Positions 8,418-17,260 of a stretch of 64,000 nucleotides of DNA are shown one piece after another. The notes beneath the pieces were generated by a model. It did not search any database, was not told the origin of the DNA, and saw nothing but the letters and a program-made list of their open reading frames with translations. The DNA comes from Flavobacterium marginilacus (GTDB lineage: Bacteria > Bacteroidota > Bacteroidia > Flavobacteriales > Flavobacteriaceae). Within the stretch, counting starts at the first letter, position 1. Every line of letters starts with the position of its first letter. The DNA is taken from positions 1,054,001 through 1,118,000 of the forward strand of contig NZ_CP113975.1 in NCBI RefSeq assembly GCF_026870155.1, in the 5' to 3' direction. A program made the translations under genes and the position numbers.

Positions 8418-9194
8418 ATGGCTACTTACAATAAAAGAGGATATAAAGCACCAAAAGAAAAGGAAGTAAAAGACGATGCAGTTGAAAATGTAATCATTGA
8501 CGAAAAAGACAGTGCTACGGCTGAGGTTTTTTCGAAATTAGATGAGACGGCTTCTAAGACAGAAGACTGGGTTGCTAAGAATCAAAAAATTATAATTGGG
8601 GTTGTTGGAGCTATCACATTGATAACCGTTGGATATTTTGCTTATCAAAAATTCATTTCTAATCCTAAAGAAGACGATGCTGCTAACGAAATGTTTGTTG
8701 CTCAGTCTAACTTTGAGAAAGCTGTTAATGGTGTGGCAAGCGATTCATTGTACAAATTGGCATTGAACGGTTCTGAAGGAAAATTTGGTTTTGTGAAAAT
8801 TGCTGATGAATATTCTGGAACTGCTGCTGGGAATTTAGCTAACTATTATGCTGGTATTGCTTACTTGAATACAGGTAAATATGATGAAGCGATTAATTTT
8901 TTGGGTAAATTCAGTTCAAGTGATGTGATGCTTAGTGCTTTGGCAAAAGGAGCTATTGGCGATGCTTATTCTCAAAAAAATCAGCCAAAAGAAGCTTTAG
9001 AAAATTATATCAAAGCTTTTGAAGCTAGTAAAAATGATTTCACAACGCCGCGTTTCCTGATGAAAGCAGGTAAAGTAGCATTGGCGCTAGGAAATAAAGC
9101 AGATGCTTTGAAATATTTTACAGATATTAAAGAAAATTATGAAAACTCGCCAGAAGCTGCTACAGTTGATGGTTTGATAGGTTTGTCACAGTAA
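8418..9194 (+). CDS. YfgM-like TPR membrane protein
   Basis: This 258-residue protein has a charged N-terminal tail, one transmembrane segment at about residues 58-76 (IIIGVVGAITLITVGYFAY), and an extracytoplasmic C-terminal region with TPR-like helical pairs, for example NYYAGIAYLNTGKYDEAINFLGKF split as NYYAGIAYLNTGKYDEA and INFLGKF, and GDAYSQKNQPKEALENYIKAF. This layout matches YfgM/ancillary SecYEG translocon-type proteins, which bind partners on the outer side of the inner membrane. Partner and role are inferred from architecture only. ribH follows 69 bp downstream on the same strand and they may be cotranscribed. Confidence 0.8.
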   Translation: MATYNKRGYKAPKEKEVKDDAVENVIIDEKDSATAEVFSKLDETASKTEDWVAKNQKIIIGVVGAITLITVGYFAYQKFISNPKEDDAANEMFVAQSNFEKAVNGVASDSLYKLALNGSEGKFGFVKIADEYSGTAAGNLANYYAGIAYLNTGKYDEAINFLGKFSSSDVMLSALAKGAIGDAYSQKNQPKEALENYIKAFEASKNDFTTPRFLMKAGKVALALGNKADALKYFTDIKENYENSPEAATVDGLIGLSQ

Positions 9195-9263
9195 TCTAGA
9201 CGGCAGTTTTCAGATAGCAGTCTATCTGCAATCTTAAATCTGCAATCTGCAATCTTAAATAAT
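9195..9263. repeat. AATCT-word direct repeats before ribH
   Basis: The gap contains CTGCAATCTTAAAT twice with an extra CTGCAATCT, ending only a few bases before the ribH start codon. A short inverted pair GATAGCAGTCTATC precedes it. The same word type recurs before mutL, hisS and near prmC. Confidence 0.6.
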
Positions 9264-9836
9264 ATGGCTACCGTAAATAAAAATTTATCCGATTACGATA
9301 AAAACACAATCCCAAATGCGAAAGATTTTCGCTTTGGGATTGTTGTTTCAGAATGGAATGATAATATCACTGAGGGACTTTATAATGGAGCACTTACTGC
9401 ATTGCTTGAAAATGAAGTTCTTCCTCATAACATTATCCGCTGGAATGTTCCCGGAAGTTTTGAGCTGATTTATGGTTCCAAAAAAATGTTGCAGACACAG
9501 AATGTAGACGCTGTAATTGCTATTGGATGTGTAATTCAGGGACAGACAAAACATTTTGATTTTGTATGTGAAGGAGTGACGCAGGGGATTAAGGATTTGA
9601 ATGTTCAGACTGATATTCCGGTTATTTTTTGTGTATTGACAGATAATACGATGCAGCAGTCTATTGACAGAAGCGGCGGTATTCACGGAAACAAAGGTAC
9701 AGAAGCGGCTGTTGCAGCGATAAAAATGGCTTATATCCGTCAGCAGGCTTCGTTAAGTCATAGAATTGACGACCAGCATTTATTGTCTTCCGGCGCTTTG
9801 AGAATCGACAATCTGCCTTTGCAGATAGAAGAATAA
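9264..9836 (+). CDS. ribH: 6,7-dimethyl-8-ribityllumazine synthase
   Basis: RibH condenses 5-amino-6-ribitylaminouracil with 3,4-dihydroxy-2-butanone 4-phosphate in riboflavin biosynthesis. The protein has 190 residues. Motifs are FGIVVSEWNDNITEGL at the N-terminus, NVPGSFELIYGSKKM in the substrate site, and AIGCVIQGQTKHFDF with the catalytic histidine (KHF). The C-terminal half includes TDIPVIFCVLTDNTMQQ and GNKGTEAA. A C-terminal extension of about 25 residues is longer than in E. coli. The other riboflavin gene in the window, ribD, is 21 kb away, so the pathway is scattered. Confidence 0.96.
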   Translation: MATVNKNLSDYDKNTIPNAKDFRFGIVVSEWNDNITEGLYNGALTALLENEVLPHNIIRWNVPGSFELIYGSKKMLQTQNVDAVIAIGCVIQGQTKHFDFVCEGVTQGIKDLNVQTDIPVIFCVLTDNTMQQSIDRSGGIHGNKGTEAAVAAIKMAYIRQQASLSHRIDDQHLLSSGALRIDNLPLQIEE

Positions 9837-9880
9837 TTTTTTCTTTGGATTAGCTGTTAGCTAATTTTAAATAACTAATA

Positions 9881-9920
9881 GAAACCTATATTGTTCATGG
9901 AACGGTATGGGTTTTTTTAT
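9881..9920 (+). terminator. Probable terminator after ribH
   Basis: AAACCTATA and TATGGGTTT form a stem with one G-T pair around TTGTTCATGGAACGG, which can itself pair, and a run of T follows. It lies about 45 bp after the ribH stop codon. Confidence 0.5.
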
Positions 9921-10103
9921 TTTTTATAAAGAGTTGATAAGGTATAGTCTTGATGAAAAGTTATTTAGAATTGCTGCGGTTTTTTTGGTTTTTTTTATGA
10001 GTGCCAAAAAGATAAAACCCAATAGAAATTCCTTAAATTTGTATTTCTTTTGATTTTTTTGTCAGAAATCTGAAATCATTAATCTACAACCTAAAATCTT
10101 TCA

Positions 10104-11999
10104 ATGTCGAGTATAATTCAATTGCTTCCCGATCATGTTGCTAATCAAATTGCCGCTGGTGAAGTGGTGCAAAGACCCGCTTCGGTAGTAAAAGAGCTGT
10201 TGGAAAATGCGGTGGATGCAAAAGCGACCGACATTAAATTGATTATAAAAGACGCCGGAAAATCACTGGTACAGGTCATTGATAATGGTTCAGGAATGAA
10301 CGTGACTGATGCGCGTTTGTGTTTTGAGCGCCATGCTACTTCCAAAATCCGCCAGGCCGAAGATTTATTTTCACTGCATACCAAAGGGTTTCGAGGTGAA
10401 GCTTTGGCATCCATAGCCGCGATTGCGCATATGGAAATGAAAACTAAATTGGAGCAGGAAGAACTGGGAACTCATATTATTATTGAAGGGAGTAAGTTTA
10501 TTTCTCAGGATGTGGCTGTTTTGCCCAAAGGAACTTCATTTGCAGTCAAAAATTTATTTTTTAATATTCCGGCCCGCCGTAATTTCCTAAAATCGGATAC
10601 GGTAGAATACCGCCATATTATTGATGAATTTCAGCGCGTGGCTCTGGCACACCCAAAAATTCATTTTACGTTTTATCATAACGGAAGCGATATGTATAAT
10701 CTGCCTCCGTCGAGTTTAAGACAGCGGATCGTTAATTTTTTTGGCGGAAAAACCAATGAGAAACTGGTTCCCGTTATGGAAGATACCGAGATGATGAATA
10801 TTCAGGGTTTTGTGAGCAAGCCTGAATTTGCCAAAAAGAATAGGGGAGAGCAGTTTTTCTTTGTTAATGACCGTTTTATAAAAAGTCCATACCTGCATCA
10901 TGCGGTAATGGCTGCTTATGAAGGTATTTTGAAAGACGGTTCCCAGCCAAGCTATTATCTGTATTTAACGGTACCGCCGAATACTATCGATATCAATATT
11001 CATCCTACGAAAACGGAAATTAAATTCGATAATGAAAGTGCGATGTATGCTATTTTAAGAGCTTCGATTAAGCATAGTTTAGGGCAGTTTAATGTAGCTC
11101 CTGTTCTGGATTTTGAAAGGGATGCCAATTTGGACACGCCTTACCATTATAAAAATCTGGAGGCCGAAGTGCCAACTATTCAGGTTGATCGTACTTTTAA
11201 TCCTTTTGCAGAAGACAAACCTGCAAAGAGTTTTTCGCCAGCTTATAAAAAGCCGGAGTCAGCAGCCAGCTGGGAAAGTCTGTATGTAGGGGTTAAACAC
11301 GATACAGAAGTTATTTCCGGCGATGATTCTTTTGAGTCAAGCGAAAGTGATTCAGGTTTTGCGAGTAGTGAATTTACGTTTGAAAACGAAGAGGTAACTT
11401 CATCTCTATTTGATGATGAGGAAGTGGAGCAGACAGTTCATAAAACGTATCAGATTCATAAAAAATATATTGTTTCTCCTATTAAGTCAGGTATGGTTAT
11501 TGTGGATCAGAGCAGGGCACATCAGCGTATTCTGTACGAACAGTTTTTAGTTAATATGACAGTGCAGCATGCTGCGAGCCAACAGCTGCTGTTTCCTATT
11601 AATTTGTTTTATTCGGCACAAGAAATGGAACTTATAGCCGAACTCCAGCAGTCACTGGTCAATACGGGATTTGTTTTTGAAGAATCGAATACAGATCATA
11701 TCGTGATTTCGGGCATTCCCGTGAATAGTACTGAGAGCGATGTAGCGGCAGTTTTGGATCAGCTTTTAAGTGATCTGCATAATGGAATTCCAGAGAACAG
11801 TTTCAGTCAAAATGATACTATTGCCAAATCAATGGCCAAAAGCCTTGCTATCAAAACAGGTGCTTATTTGACCGAGAAAGAGCAGGAGAATTTAGTGAAT
11901 GGTCTTTTCGCCTGCAAGGATCCGAATGTTTCCCCATTTCAAAAACCAACTTTCATCACGATGCGTGTGGAAGATTTAGATAAAAAATTTGCGTTATGA
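10104..11999 (+). CDS. mutL: DNA mismatch repair protein MutL
   Basis: MutL links mismatch recognition by MutS to strand removal. The 631-residue protein has the GHKL ATPase motifs in order: VVKELLENAVDA (motif I), DNGSGM (II), TKGFRGEALASIA (III) and a PKGTSF-type motif. A transducer domain follows, containing FFFVNDRFIKSP and INIHPTKTEIKF. A linker rich in Ser, Glu and Asp (about residues 385-440) separates it from the C-terminal dimerisation domain. The metal-dependent endonuclease signature of that domain, DQHAxxExxxxE in B. subtilis-type MutL, is changed here to DQSRAHQRILYE. The gene overlaps the first rhomboid gene by four bases (ATGA), so the two are translationally coupled. Confidence 0.95.
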   Translation: MSSIIQLLPDHVANQIAAGEVVQRPASVVKELLENAVDAKATDIKLIIKDAGKSLVQVIDNGSGMNVTDARLCFERHATSKIRQAEDLFSLHTKGFRGEALASIAAIAHMEMKTKLEQEELGTHIIIEGSKFISQDVAVLPKGTSFAVKNLFFNIPARRNFLKSDTVEYRHIIDEFQRVALAHPKIHFTFYHNGSDMYNLPPSSLRQRIVNFFGGKTNEKLVPVMEDTEMMNIQGFVSKPEFAKKNRGEQFFFVNDRFIKSPYLHHAVMAAYEGILKDGSQPSYYLYLTVPPNTIDINIHPTKTEIKFDNESAMYAILRASIKHSLGQFNVAPVLDFERDANLDTPYHYKNLEAEVPTIQVDRTFNPFAEDKPAKSFSPAYKKPESAASWESLYVGVKHDTEVISGDDSFESSESDSGFASSEFTFENEEVTSSLFDDEEVEQTVHKTYQIHKKYIVSPIKSGMVIVDQSRAHQRILYEQFLVNMTVQHAASQQLLFPINLFYSAQEMELIAELQQSLVNTGFVFEESNTDHIVISGIPVNSTESDVAAVLDQLLSDLHNGIPENSFSQNDTIAKSMAKSLAIKTGAYLTEKEQENLVNGLFACKDPNVSPFQKPTFITMRVEDLDKKFAL

Positions 12000-12808
12000 T
12001 GAATATTACCCCGGTTGTAAAACAACTACTGATTATTAATATTATCTTTTTTATTGGTTCGCAATTAGTGCCGGTAACATATGATCTTTTTGCTCTTTAT
12101 TATCCTGAGAGCGATAATTTTAAAGGCTGGCAGCTGATTACGCATATGTTTATGCATGCACCTTTTCCTAATGTTGCACATATTTTGTTTAACATGTTTG
12201 CACTTTATTCTTTTGGCAGTGCTTTGGAACATTTTTGGGGAGGCAGAAAATTTATTTTCTTTTATATCTCTTGCGGATTAGGAGCTGCATTGCTTCATTC
12301 TGGAGTTAATTATTTTGAAATTCATTCTTTATTGTCCGAAGTTTCCAGTTTGAATTTATCAAATTCAGAAATACATCAATTGCTAAATGCTGATTATAGT
12401 GCGTTATTTGATGCAAATGGTAAAATGATGCCTGGCGAAATAAATTCAATATTAGAAAGAGTGCACTGTACTCAAGAGCAATTCAATACTATTGTTAATG
12501 CATCAATGCTTTCAAAAGGAGTAGTTGTTGGTGCATCGGGAGCGATTTATGGTTTATTGGTAGCTTTTGCTTGTATGTTTCCAAATGCTGAATTAGCTTT
12601 GATGTTTATCCCAATTCCTATTAAAGCTAAATATTTTGTGCCAGGAATATTGGCAATTGATTTGTTTTTAGGTTTTAAAGGGCAGTCTATTTTTGGCGCA
12701 GGCAGTACTGGAATAGCTCATTTTGCTCATGTCGGCGGAGCTTTAACAGGCTATCTTATGATGTGGTACTGGAGAAAAAACCAGTTTAATAATAATCGCT
12801 GGGACTAA
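11996..12808 (+). CDS. Rhomboid-family intramembrane serine protease
   Basis: Rhomboids cleave membrane-anchored substrates inside the bilayer. This 270-residue protein has about six transmembrane helices. The catalytic serine is in VVGASGAIYG (Ser181) and the catalytic histidine in AHFAHVGGALTGY (His245). An insertion of about 60 polar residues (about 105-170) lies between helices 3 and 4, a feature common in Bacteroidota rhomboids. The start overlaps the mutL stop (ATGATG), and a second ATG three bases on is equally good. A second rhomboid follows 69 bp downstream. Natural substrate is unknown. Confidence 0.92.
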   Translation: MMNITPVVKQLLIINIIFFIGSQLVPVTYDLFALYYPESDNFKGWQLITHMFMHAPFPNVAHILFNMFALYSFGSALEHFWGGRKFIFFYISCGLGAALLHSGVNYFEIHSLLSEVSSLNLSNSEIHQLLNADYSALFDANGKMMPGEINSILERVHCTQEQFNTIVNASMLSKGVVVGASGAIYGLLVAFACMFPNAELALMFIPIPIKAKYFVPGILAIDLFLGFKGQSIFGAGSTGIAHFAHVGGALTGYLMMWYWRKNQFNNNRWD

Positions 12809-12877
12809 TTTTTTAAATTTAAAAAGAATATTCAAAAGATTTTATAACTGAAACTGTGTAACCGAATAATTTAAAGT

Positions 12878-13738
12878 ATGAACATTTTAGACGATTTGAA
12901 AATGCAATACAGATTAGGCGGAATCGCCATGAAAATGATCTATTGGAATGTGGGCTGTTTTTTGGTTTCGCTGATTTTTTTCTATCAGTTCAGTTCAGGA
13001 GGATTTATTTTTCCCAATTGGATTGCCTTATCATCAGAACCATCTGTTTTTGTACTAAAGCCTTGGACTTTTTTAACATATGCCTTTCTTCATGACGGTC
13101 CTTTGCATTTGATTTTTAACATGATTGTGCTGAATTTTTCCAGCTACTTATTTTTGACATTTTTCTCCTCCAAGCAGTATTTAGGAGTATATATTTTGGG
13201 TGCCATTTTTTCTGGGCTGATATTTGCTCTGTGTTTTAATTTAATGCATTACAGCGGTGCAATTGTTGGAGCGTCTGCAGCAATTATGGCAATTTTAATG
13301 GTCGCAACAACATATAATCCTTTGATGGATGTGAGGCTGTTATTGATTGGTAATGTCAAATTATGGCATGTTACAGCAGTAATTGTTGTTTTGGATTTAA
13401 TGCAGTTTCGCTTAGGAAATTCAGGAGGGCATATTTCACACTTGGCTGGGGTTCTTTTTGGTTTTATATATGTGAAGTTACTGCAAAATGGAATTGATTT
13501 GAGTAAGATAGTAACTGCGGTTTTGGATTTCTTTGCTAATCTTTTTAAAAAGCCTACTACGCCTTTCAAAAAAGTACATAAAAATTATAAAAAACCAGCT
13601 GAAAAACCGATTTCTAAAATAGTCGTAAAAGATAAAAAACAGCAGCAGATTGACGAGATTTTGGATAAAATCAGTCAGTCTGGTTATGACAGTCTGAATC
13701 AAGAAGAAAAAGAATTCTTGTTTCAAGCCGGAAAATAA
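12878..13738 (+). CDS. Second rhomboid protease with DUF6576-type tail
   Basis: The 286-residue protein has six predicted membrane helices and a charged cytoplasmic tail of about 80 residues. The catalytic serine is Ser133 in IVGASAAIMA, where the usual GxSG reads GASA; the histidine is His188 in GHISHLAGVLFGF. The dyad is therefore intact, with a substitution just after the serine. The C-terminal KISQSGYDSLNQEEKEFL segment matches the DUF6576 domain seen on Bacteroidota rhomboids. It is not a recent duplicate of the gene before it, since the sequences differ throughout. Confidence 0.9.
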   Translation: MNILDDLKMQYRLGGIAMKMIYWNVGCFLVSLIFFYQFSSGGFIFPNWIALSSEPSVFVLKPWTFLTYAFLHDGPLHLIFNMIVLNFSSYLFLTFFSSKQYLGVYILGAIFSGLIFALCFNLMHYSGAIVGASAAIMAILMVATTYNPLMDVRLLLIGNVKLWHVTAVIVVLDLMQFRLGNSGGHISHLAGVLFGFIYVKLLQNGIDLSKIVTAVLDFFANLFKKPTTPFKKVHKNYKKPAEKPISKIVVKDKKQQQIDEILDKISQSGYDSLNQEEKEFLFQAGK

Positions 13739-13810
13739 CCTAAATTTATCTAATTATTGAAGTGTAAATCGAGAACTTTCAGTTTGCAAAAGTTCAAAAT
13801 ACATTAAAAA

Positions 13811-14857
13811 ATGAAGAACCTTTCATGGTTTAATAAAGGAATGTTTCTTTTGAATTTAGTACTTATAGTGCTAACATTCATTGCTTATCTGCTTCCTTTT
13901 TTGGCACCAAAAATTTTTCCGGTTTTATCGGTGTTAACTTTGTTTATGCCATTGGTTTTTCTTTCCAATGGATTGTTCTTTTTGTACTGGGCAATTCAGT
14001 TTAAAAAACGAATGATTTTGTCTGGTATAGTTCTGCTGGTCGGGATTACTTTTTTTAATAAATTTTATAAATTTTCAGCCAAAGATTTTCAGGAAAGCGA
14101 CAAGGATTTTACTGTTATGAGTTATAATGTGAGATTGTTTAATGTGTTTAAATGGCTTGACCGCGACGATATTCCAGACACTATTTTAGAATTTATCAAT
14201 ACTCAGAATCCTGATATATTATGTATTCAGGAGTTTTCAAATTCTGCAGATATTGACCTAAAAGTGTATCCTTACAAGTATGTTTTGATGGAGGGTAAGC
14301 AAATTAAAACCGGTCAGGCAATATTCTCTAAGTTTCCTATTATTGATCAGGGACTGATAGTATTTCCTCATTCGAACAATAATGTTGTTTTTGCTGATAT
14401 TAAGAAAGGGAAAGACATTATAAGGGTGTATAATATGCATTTGCAGTCTATAAAAATTTCACCGGAAGTAGGTGAGATTTCGGAAAATATTGATGTAATT
14501 GATCAGCAAAAATCTAAATATCTTTATATCAGAATCAGCAAAGCTTTTAAGCAGCAACAGGAACAAGCGGCTATTTTTAAAGAGCACGTGAAAGACTGTA
14601 AATATCCGATCATTATCTGCGGCGACATGAACAATAGTGCTTTTTCATACGTATACCGCAATATAAAAGGAAAATTAAAAGACAGCTTTGAAGAAGCGGG
14701 CAAAGGCTTTGGGGCGACTTATAAATTTAAATATTATCCGGCTCGAATAGATTATATTTTTGCTGATGAAAGTATGGAAGTGAAACAGTTTGAAAGTTTT
14801 TCTGATTTTCAAAATTCGGATCATTTTCCAATCATGGCAAAACTATCGATGGAATAG
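13811..14857 (+). CDS. Endonuclease/exonuclease/phosphatase family protein, membrane-anchored
   Basis: Residues about 10-85 form three hydrophobic segments, followed by an EEP (DNase I-like) domain of about 250 residues. Motifs are VMSYNVRLFN, DILCIQEFSN (catalytic Glu), IICGDMNNSAFSYVYR (the GDxN motif) and the final NSDHFPIMAKL (SDH motif). The family includes phosphodiesterases acting on nucleic acids, inositol phosphates or sphingomyelin; membrane anchoring suggests a lipid or envelope substrate but this is inference. It is 72 bp from the second rhomboid gene on the same strand. Confidence 0.88.
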   Translation: MKNLSWFNKGMFLLNLVLIVLTFIAYLLPFLAPKIFPVLSVLTLFMPLVFLSNGLFFLYWAIQFKKRMILSGIVLLVGITFFNKFYKFSAKDFQESDKDFTVMSYNVRLFNVFKWLDRDDIPDTILEFINTQNPDILCIQEFSNSADIDLKVYPYKYVLMEGKQIKTGQAIFSKFPIIDQGLIVFPHSNNNVVFADIKKGKDIIRVYNMHLQSIKISPEVGEISENIDVIDQQKSKYLYIRISKAFKQQQEQAAIFKEHVKDCKYPIIICGDMNNSAFSYVYRNIKGKLKDSFEEAGKGFGATYKFKYYPARIDYIFADESMEVKQFESFSDFQNSDHFPIMAKLSME

Positions 14858-14929
14858 TAATTTACACTTTTGTTTGAATATTTTATCTCTGTGTGTGTCT
14901 TGTAAATCTTCAAAAAGAAGTAGAATTTA

Positions 14930-15550
14930 TCAGATAAGAATCTGATTTTTTAAATAATCCATCGCAAATTTTCCTTCATTGAATAATAAATCAAGAACAC
15001 TTAAATTGTTCAAAAAACCATGTTTATCATCAAAGACTTGAGGGTAAGGTTCGAAAACTGAATGGTCTTTTTTGCCATTTACTAAATAGCGGAAATCAGT
15101 AATCTGCTGATTATCTATTTTATGAAAATATTCAGCTGTTGTGTCAAATTCTAATTTCATCCGCAGGCATTTACAGGTTATTTCCAATGCCTCGAAATTT
15201 AAATCCATCAAAAAAGTGTGTTTTTTTTGAAAAATTGGAATCAGATCATCTTCAAAATATTCAAAAAAAGGAGAACTTCTGTAAGCGGCTTCCAGAGATT
15301 TAAAATGCTGTTTTTGCCAGTCAAATTCCTGTTCAATCTTAATATCTTTTGTTTTCTGATGACTTAAATTAGAATGTTTTACAGGGATATTCAATAGCTG
15401 AATACCATTTGGGCTATAAATATATGTTCTGTTTCGATTGGTCTGCTTTTGGAAATTATCTTCCATTTCAAACGTGATACTGTCTGACTGCGCCATAGCG
15501 GCTAAATTGCTTATGGATGGAAAATAAGATGGATGCAGTAATGTTTTCAT
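14930..15550 (-). CDS. WbqC-family protein
   Basis: The 206-residue product begins MKTLLHPSYFPSISN and includes YIYSPNGIQLLNIPVKH and AAYRSSPFFEYFEDDL, characteristic of WbqC-like proteins. Family members occur in O-antigen and surface glycan loci, but a catalytic role has not been clearly shown. In Bacteroidota the gene is commonly found, as here, just downstream of lepB, 77 bp away, and is probably part of the parA-to-lepB run. Confidence 0.85.
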   Translation of the reverse strand: MKTLLHPSYFPSISNLAAMAQSDSITFEMEDNFQKQTNRNRTYIYSPNGIQLLNIPVKHSNLSHQKTKDIKIEQEFDWQKQHFKSLEAAYRSSPFFEYFEDDLIPIFQKKHTFLMDLNFEALEITCKCLRMKLEFDTTAEYFHKIDNQQITDFRYLVNGKKDHSVFEPYPQVFDDKHGFLNNLSVLDLLFNEGKFAMDYLKNQILI

Positions 15551-15580
15551 TTTTTTTAAAGTTTCAAGATTCAGATATAA

Positions 15581-15617
15581 GGTTTCAAGTTTAGGCTGAT
15601 GCCTGAAACTTGAAACC
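15581..15617. repeat. Long hairpin between lepB and wbqC
   Basis: GGTTTCAAGTTTAGGC at 15581-15596 pairs with GCCTGAAACTTGAAACC at 15601-15617 with a single bulged base and a four-base loop. More copies of the GTTTCA/TGAAAC word flank it. There is no proper U-tract on the minus strand, so partial termination, mRNA processing or a simple-word repeat are all possible. Confidence 0.6.
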
Positions 15618-15627
15618 TGAAACTTTT

Positions 15628-17190
15628 TTAACTATTTGTTTTAGCTTTTCTTTTTTTCCAAAAATATTCACCAACAAAAAAGGCTGCAAGTGCAATCAGG
15701 AATATTTTAAAATAGGATTGTGGCTGCCCTTCACCGTCAACAGTTGTAAATACTCTGTCCCAGCGGATTTTCCAATTGCTTTTTGGACCGTTAATGCCAT
15801 CGATACTCATCCAAATGAATATTGGCTTACCAACAATGTGGTTTTCCGGAACGTAACCCCAATAACGGCTGTCTTCAGAGTTATGGCGGTTGTCTCCCAT
15901 CATCCAATAGTAGTTTTGGTCAAAAGTATATGTTGTAGCCGCTTTGCCATTAATTATGATTTCATTGCCATTCACTTTCAGGTCGTTTTTCTCATAATCA
16001 GTGATAATGGTTTTGTAAAAAGGTAAAGACTCTAATGTTAATGCAACTGTTTTTCCTTTTTGAGGGATATAAATTGGTCCAAAGTTATCTTGGCTCCATT
16101 GTTTAGTATGTGGAAAAATTCCGCTGTCAGCATTTTTATAAATAATTCTGTTTACACCTTTTATACCAGGTATGTTTTTTAATCTTTCAGCTCCGGCAGA
16201 TGTTAATGCACTTATAACTAATGTGTCTCTAGTCTGCTGATTTAAGAAATAACCGCCGTCAGTGATATCCATATCTTTGAAAAGATATTCAAAGTCTATA
16301 GGTGTTTTACCATCTAAAATTACTTTGTATGAATACTGAGGTTTTGCGCGTTCAGGTAAAGCCAGTTCTTTTCCGTTAATATATACTAATCCGTCTTTTA
16401 TTGATAAACTATCACCAGGAATGCCTACACATCTTTTTACATAATTTGATTTTTTATCAATAGGTTTGTCTGCTCTTAGTCCAGAGTGGTCTCTAAATTT
16501 ATATACAGTATCTGCTGGCCAGTTAAAAACAACAATATCTGTACGGTTAATATTTTGTATGCCAGGAAGTCTAAGATAAGGTAATTGAGGCCAGTTCAAA
16601 TATGATTTCTGCTTAGTCAAAGGAATGGTGTCATGTACCATAGGCATTGCAACAGTGGTCATTGGAACTCTGGCTCCATAATTCATTTTGCTTACAAATA
16701 AAAAGTCTCCTACTAATAATGATTTCTCTAATGATGAAGTAGGAATGGTGTATGGCTGGATAAAGTACGTGTGTACAATTGTGGCTACAATGACAGCAAA
16801 TAGTAATGAGCTGATTGTGTCGGCAGCTTTATGCTCTGGATCTGCATTTCTGTCAGCTATGTATGTTAATGGTTGTGTGTAATTAAGGTAAAAGATATAA
16901 AATCCTAAAGTCGCAATTACAATCAGGGTGTCTAGAGTGTTTTTTTTGCCAAAACTGCGAATAGTTTCCACCCAGATAACAGGAAACATTATCAAATTAA
17001 TAATTGGGATGAAAAGTAATATAGTCCACCACGTTGGACGTCCGATTATTTTCATTAGAACAATAGCATTGTAAACTGGAATGGCAGCTTCCCAGCGTTT
17101 TCTCCCAGCACTTTCATATAATTTCCAAGTTCCTAAAAAATGAATAACCTGAACAGCGAAGAAAAATAAAATCCAATGATTTAGTGTCAT
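15628..17190 (-). CDS. lepB: Signal peptidase I (large Bacteroidota form)
   Basis: LepB removes signal peptides from Sec-exported proteins at the outer face of the inner membrane. At 520 residues it is much longer than E. coli LepB (324). The N-terminus has about four membrane segments in a DUF5684-like region. Then come the catalytic serine box YTIPTSSLEKSL (Ser153) and the lysine box YVKRCVGIPGD (Lys252). An inserted domain of about 150 residues precedes the last conserved box, MMGDNRHNSEDSRYWG. A C-terminal membrane segment follows. Overall arrangement is the one usual in this phylum. It lies 70 bp downstream of dapB. Confidence 0.95.
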   Translation of the reverse strand: MTLNHWILFFFAVQVIHFLGTWKLYESAGRKRWEAAIPVYNAIVLMKIIGRPTWWTILLFIPIINLIMFPVIWVETIRSFGKKNTLDTLIVIATLGFYIFYLNYTQPLTYIADRNADPEHKAADTISSLLFAVIVATIVHTYFIQPYTIPTSSLEKSLLVGDFLFVSKMNYGARVPMTTVAMPMVHDTIPLTKQKSYLNWPQLPYLRLPGIQNINRTDIVVFNWPADTVYKFRDHSGLRADKPIDKKSNYVKRCVGIPGDSLSIKDGLVYINGKELALPERAKPQYSYKVILDGKTPIDFEYLFKDMDITDGGYFLNQQTRDTLVISALTSAGAERLKNIPGIKGVNRIIYKNADSGIFPHTKQWSQDNFGPIYIPQKGKTVALTLESLPFYKTIITDYEKNDLKVNGNEIIINGKAATTYTFDQNYYWMMGDNRHNSEDSRYWGYVPENHIVGKPIFIWMSIDGINGPKSNWKIRWDRVFTTVDGEGQPQSYFKIFLIALAAFFVGEYFWKKRKAKTNS

Positions 17191-17260
17191 AATTTGAAAA
17201 AGTTTATTGTTAAAATAGAAGATTAGATTTGAGGGTGAAATTCTATTTTATGATTGTTGT

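Noticed and set aside
9195..9263. Possible CRISPR array from short direct repeats
   Set aside because: The repeated words are 9-14 bases, without regular 30-40 base spacers, and no cas genes are in the window.
9348..9686. 112-codon minus-strand frame
   Set aside because: It is antisense to ribH, which has clear family motifs, and is itself without similarity to a known protein.
15610..16026. 138-codon plus-strand frame
   Set aside because: It lies wholly antisense to the end of lepB and encodes no recognisable protein; it is a shadow frame.
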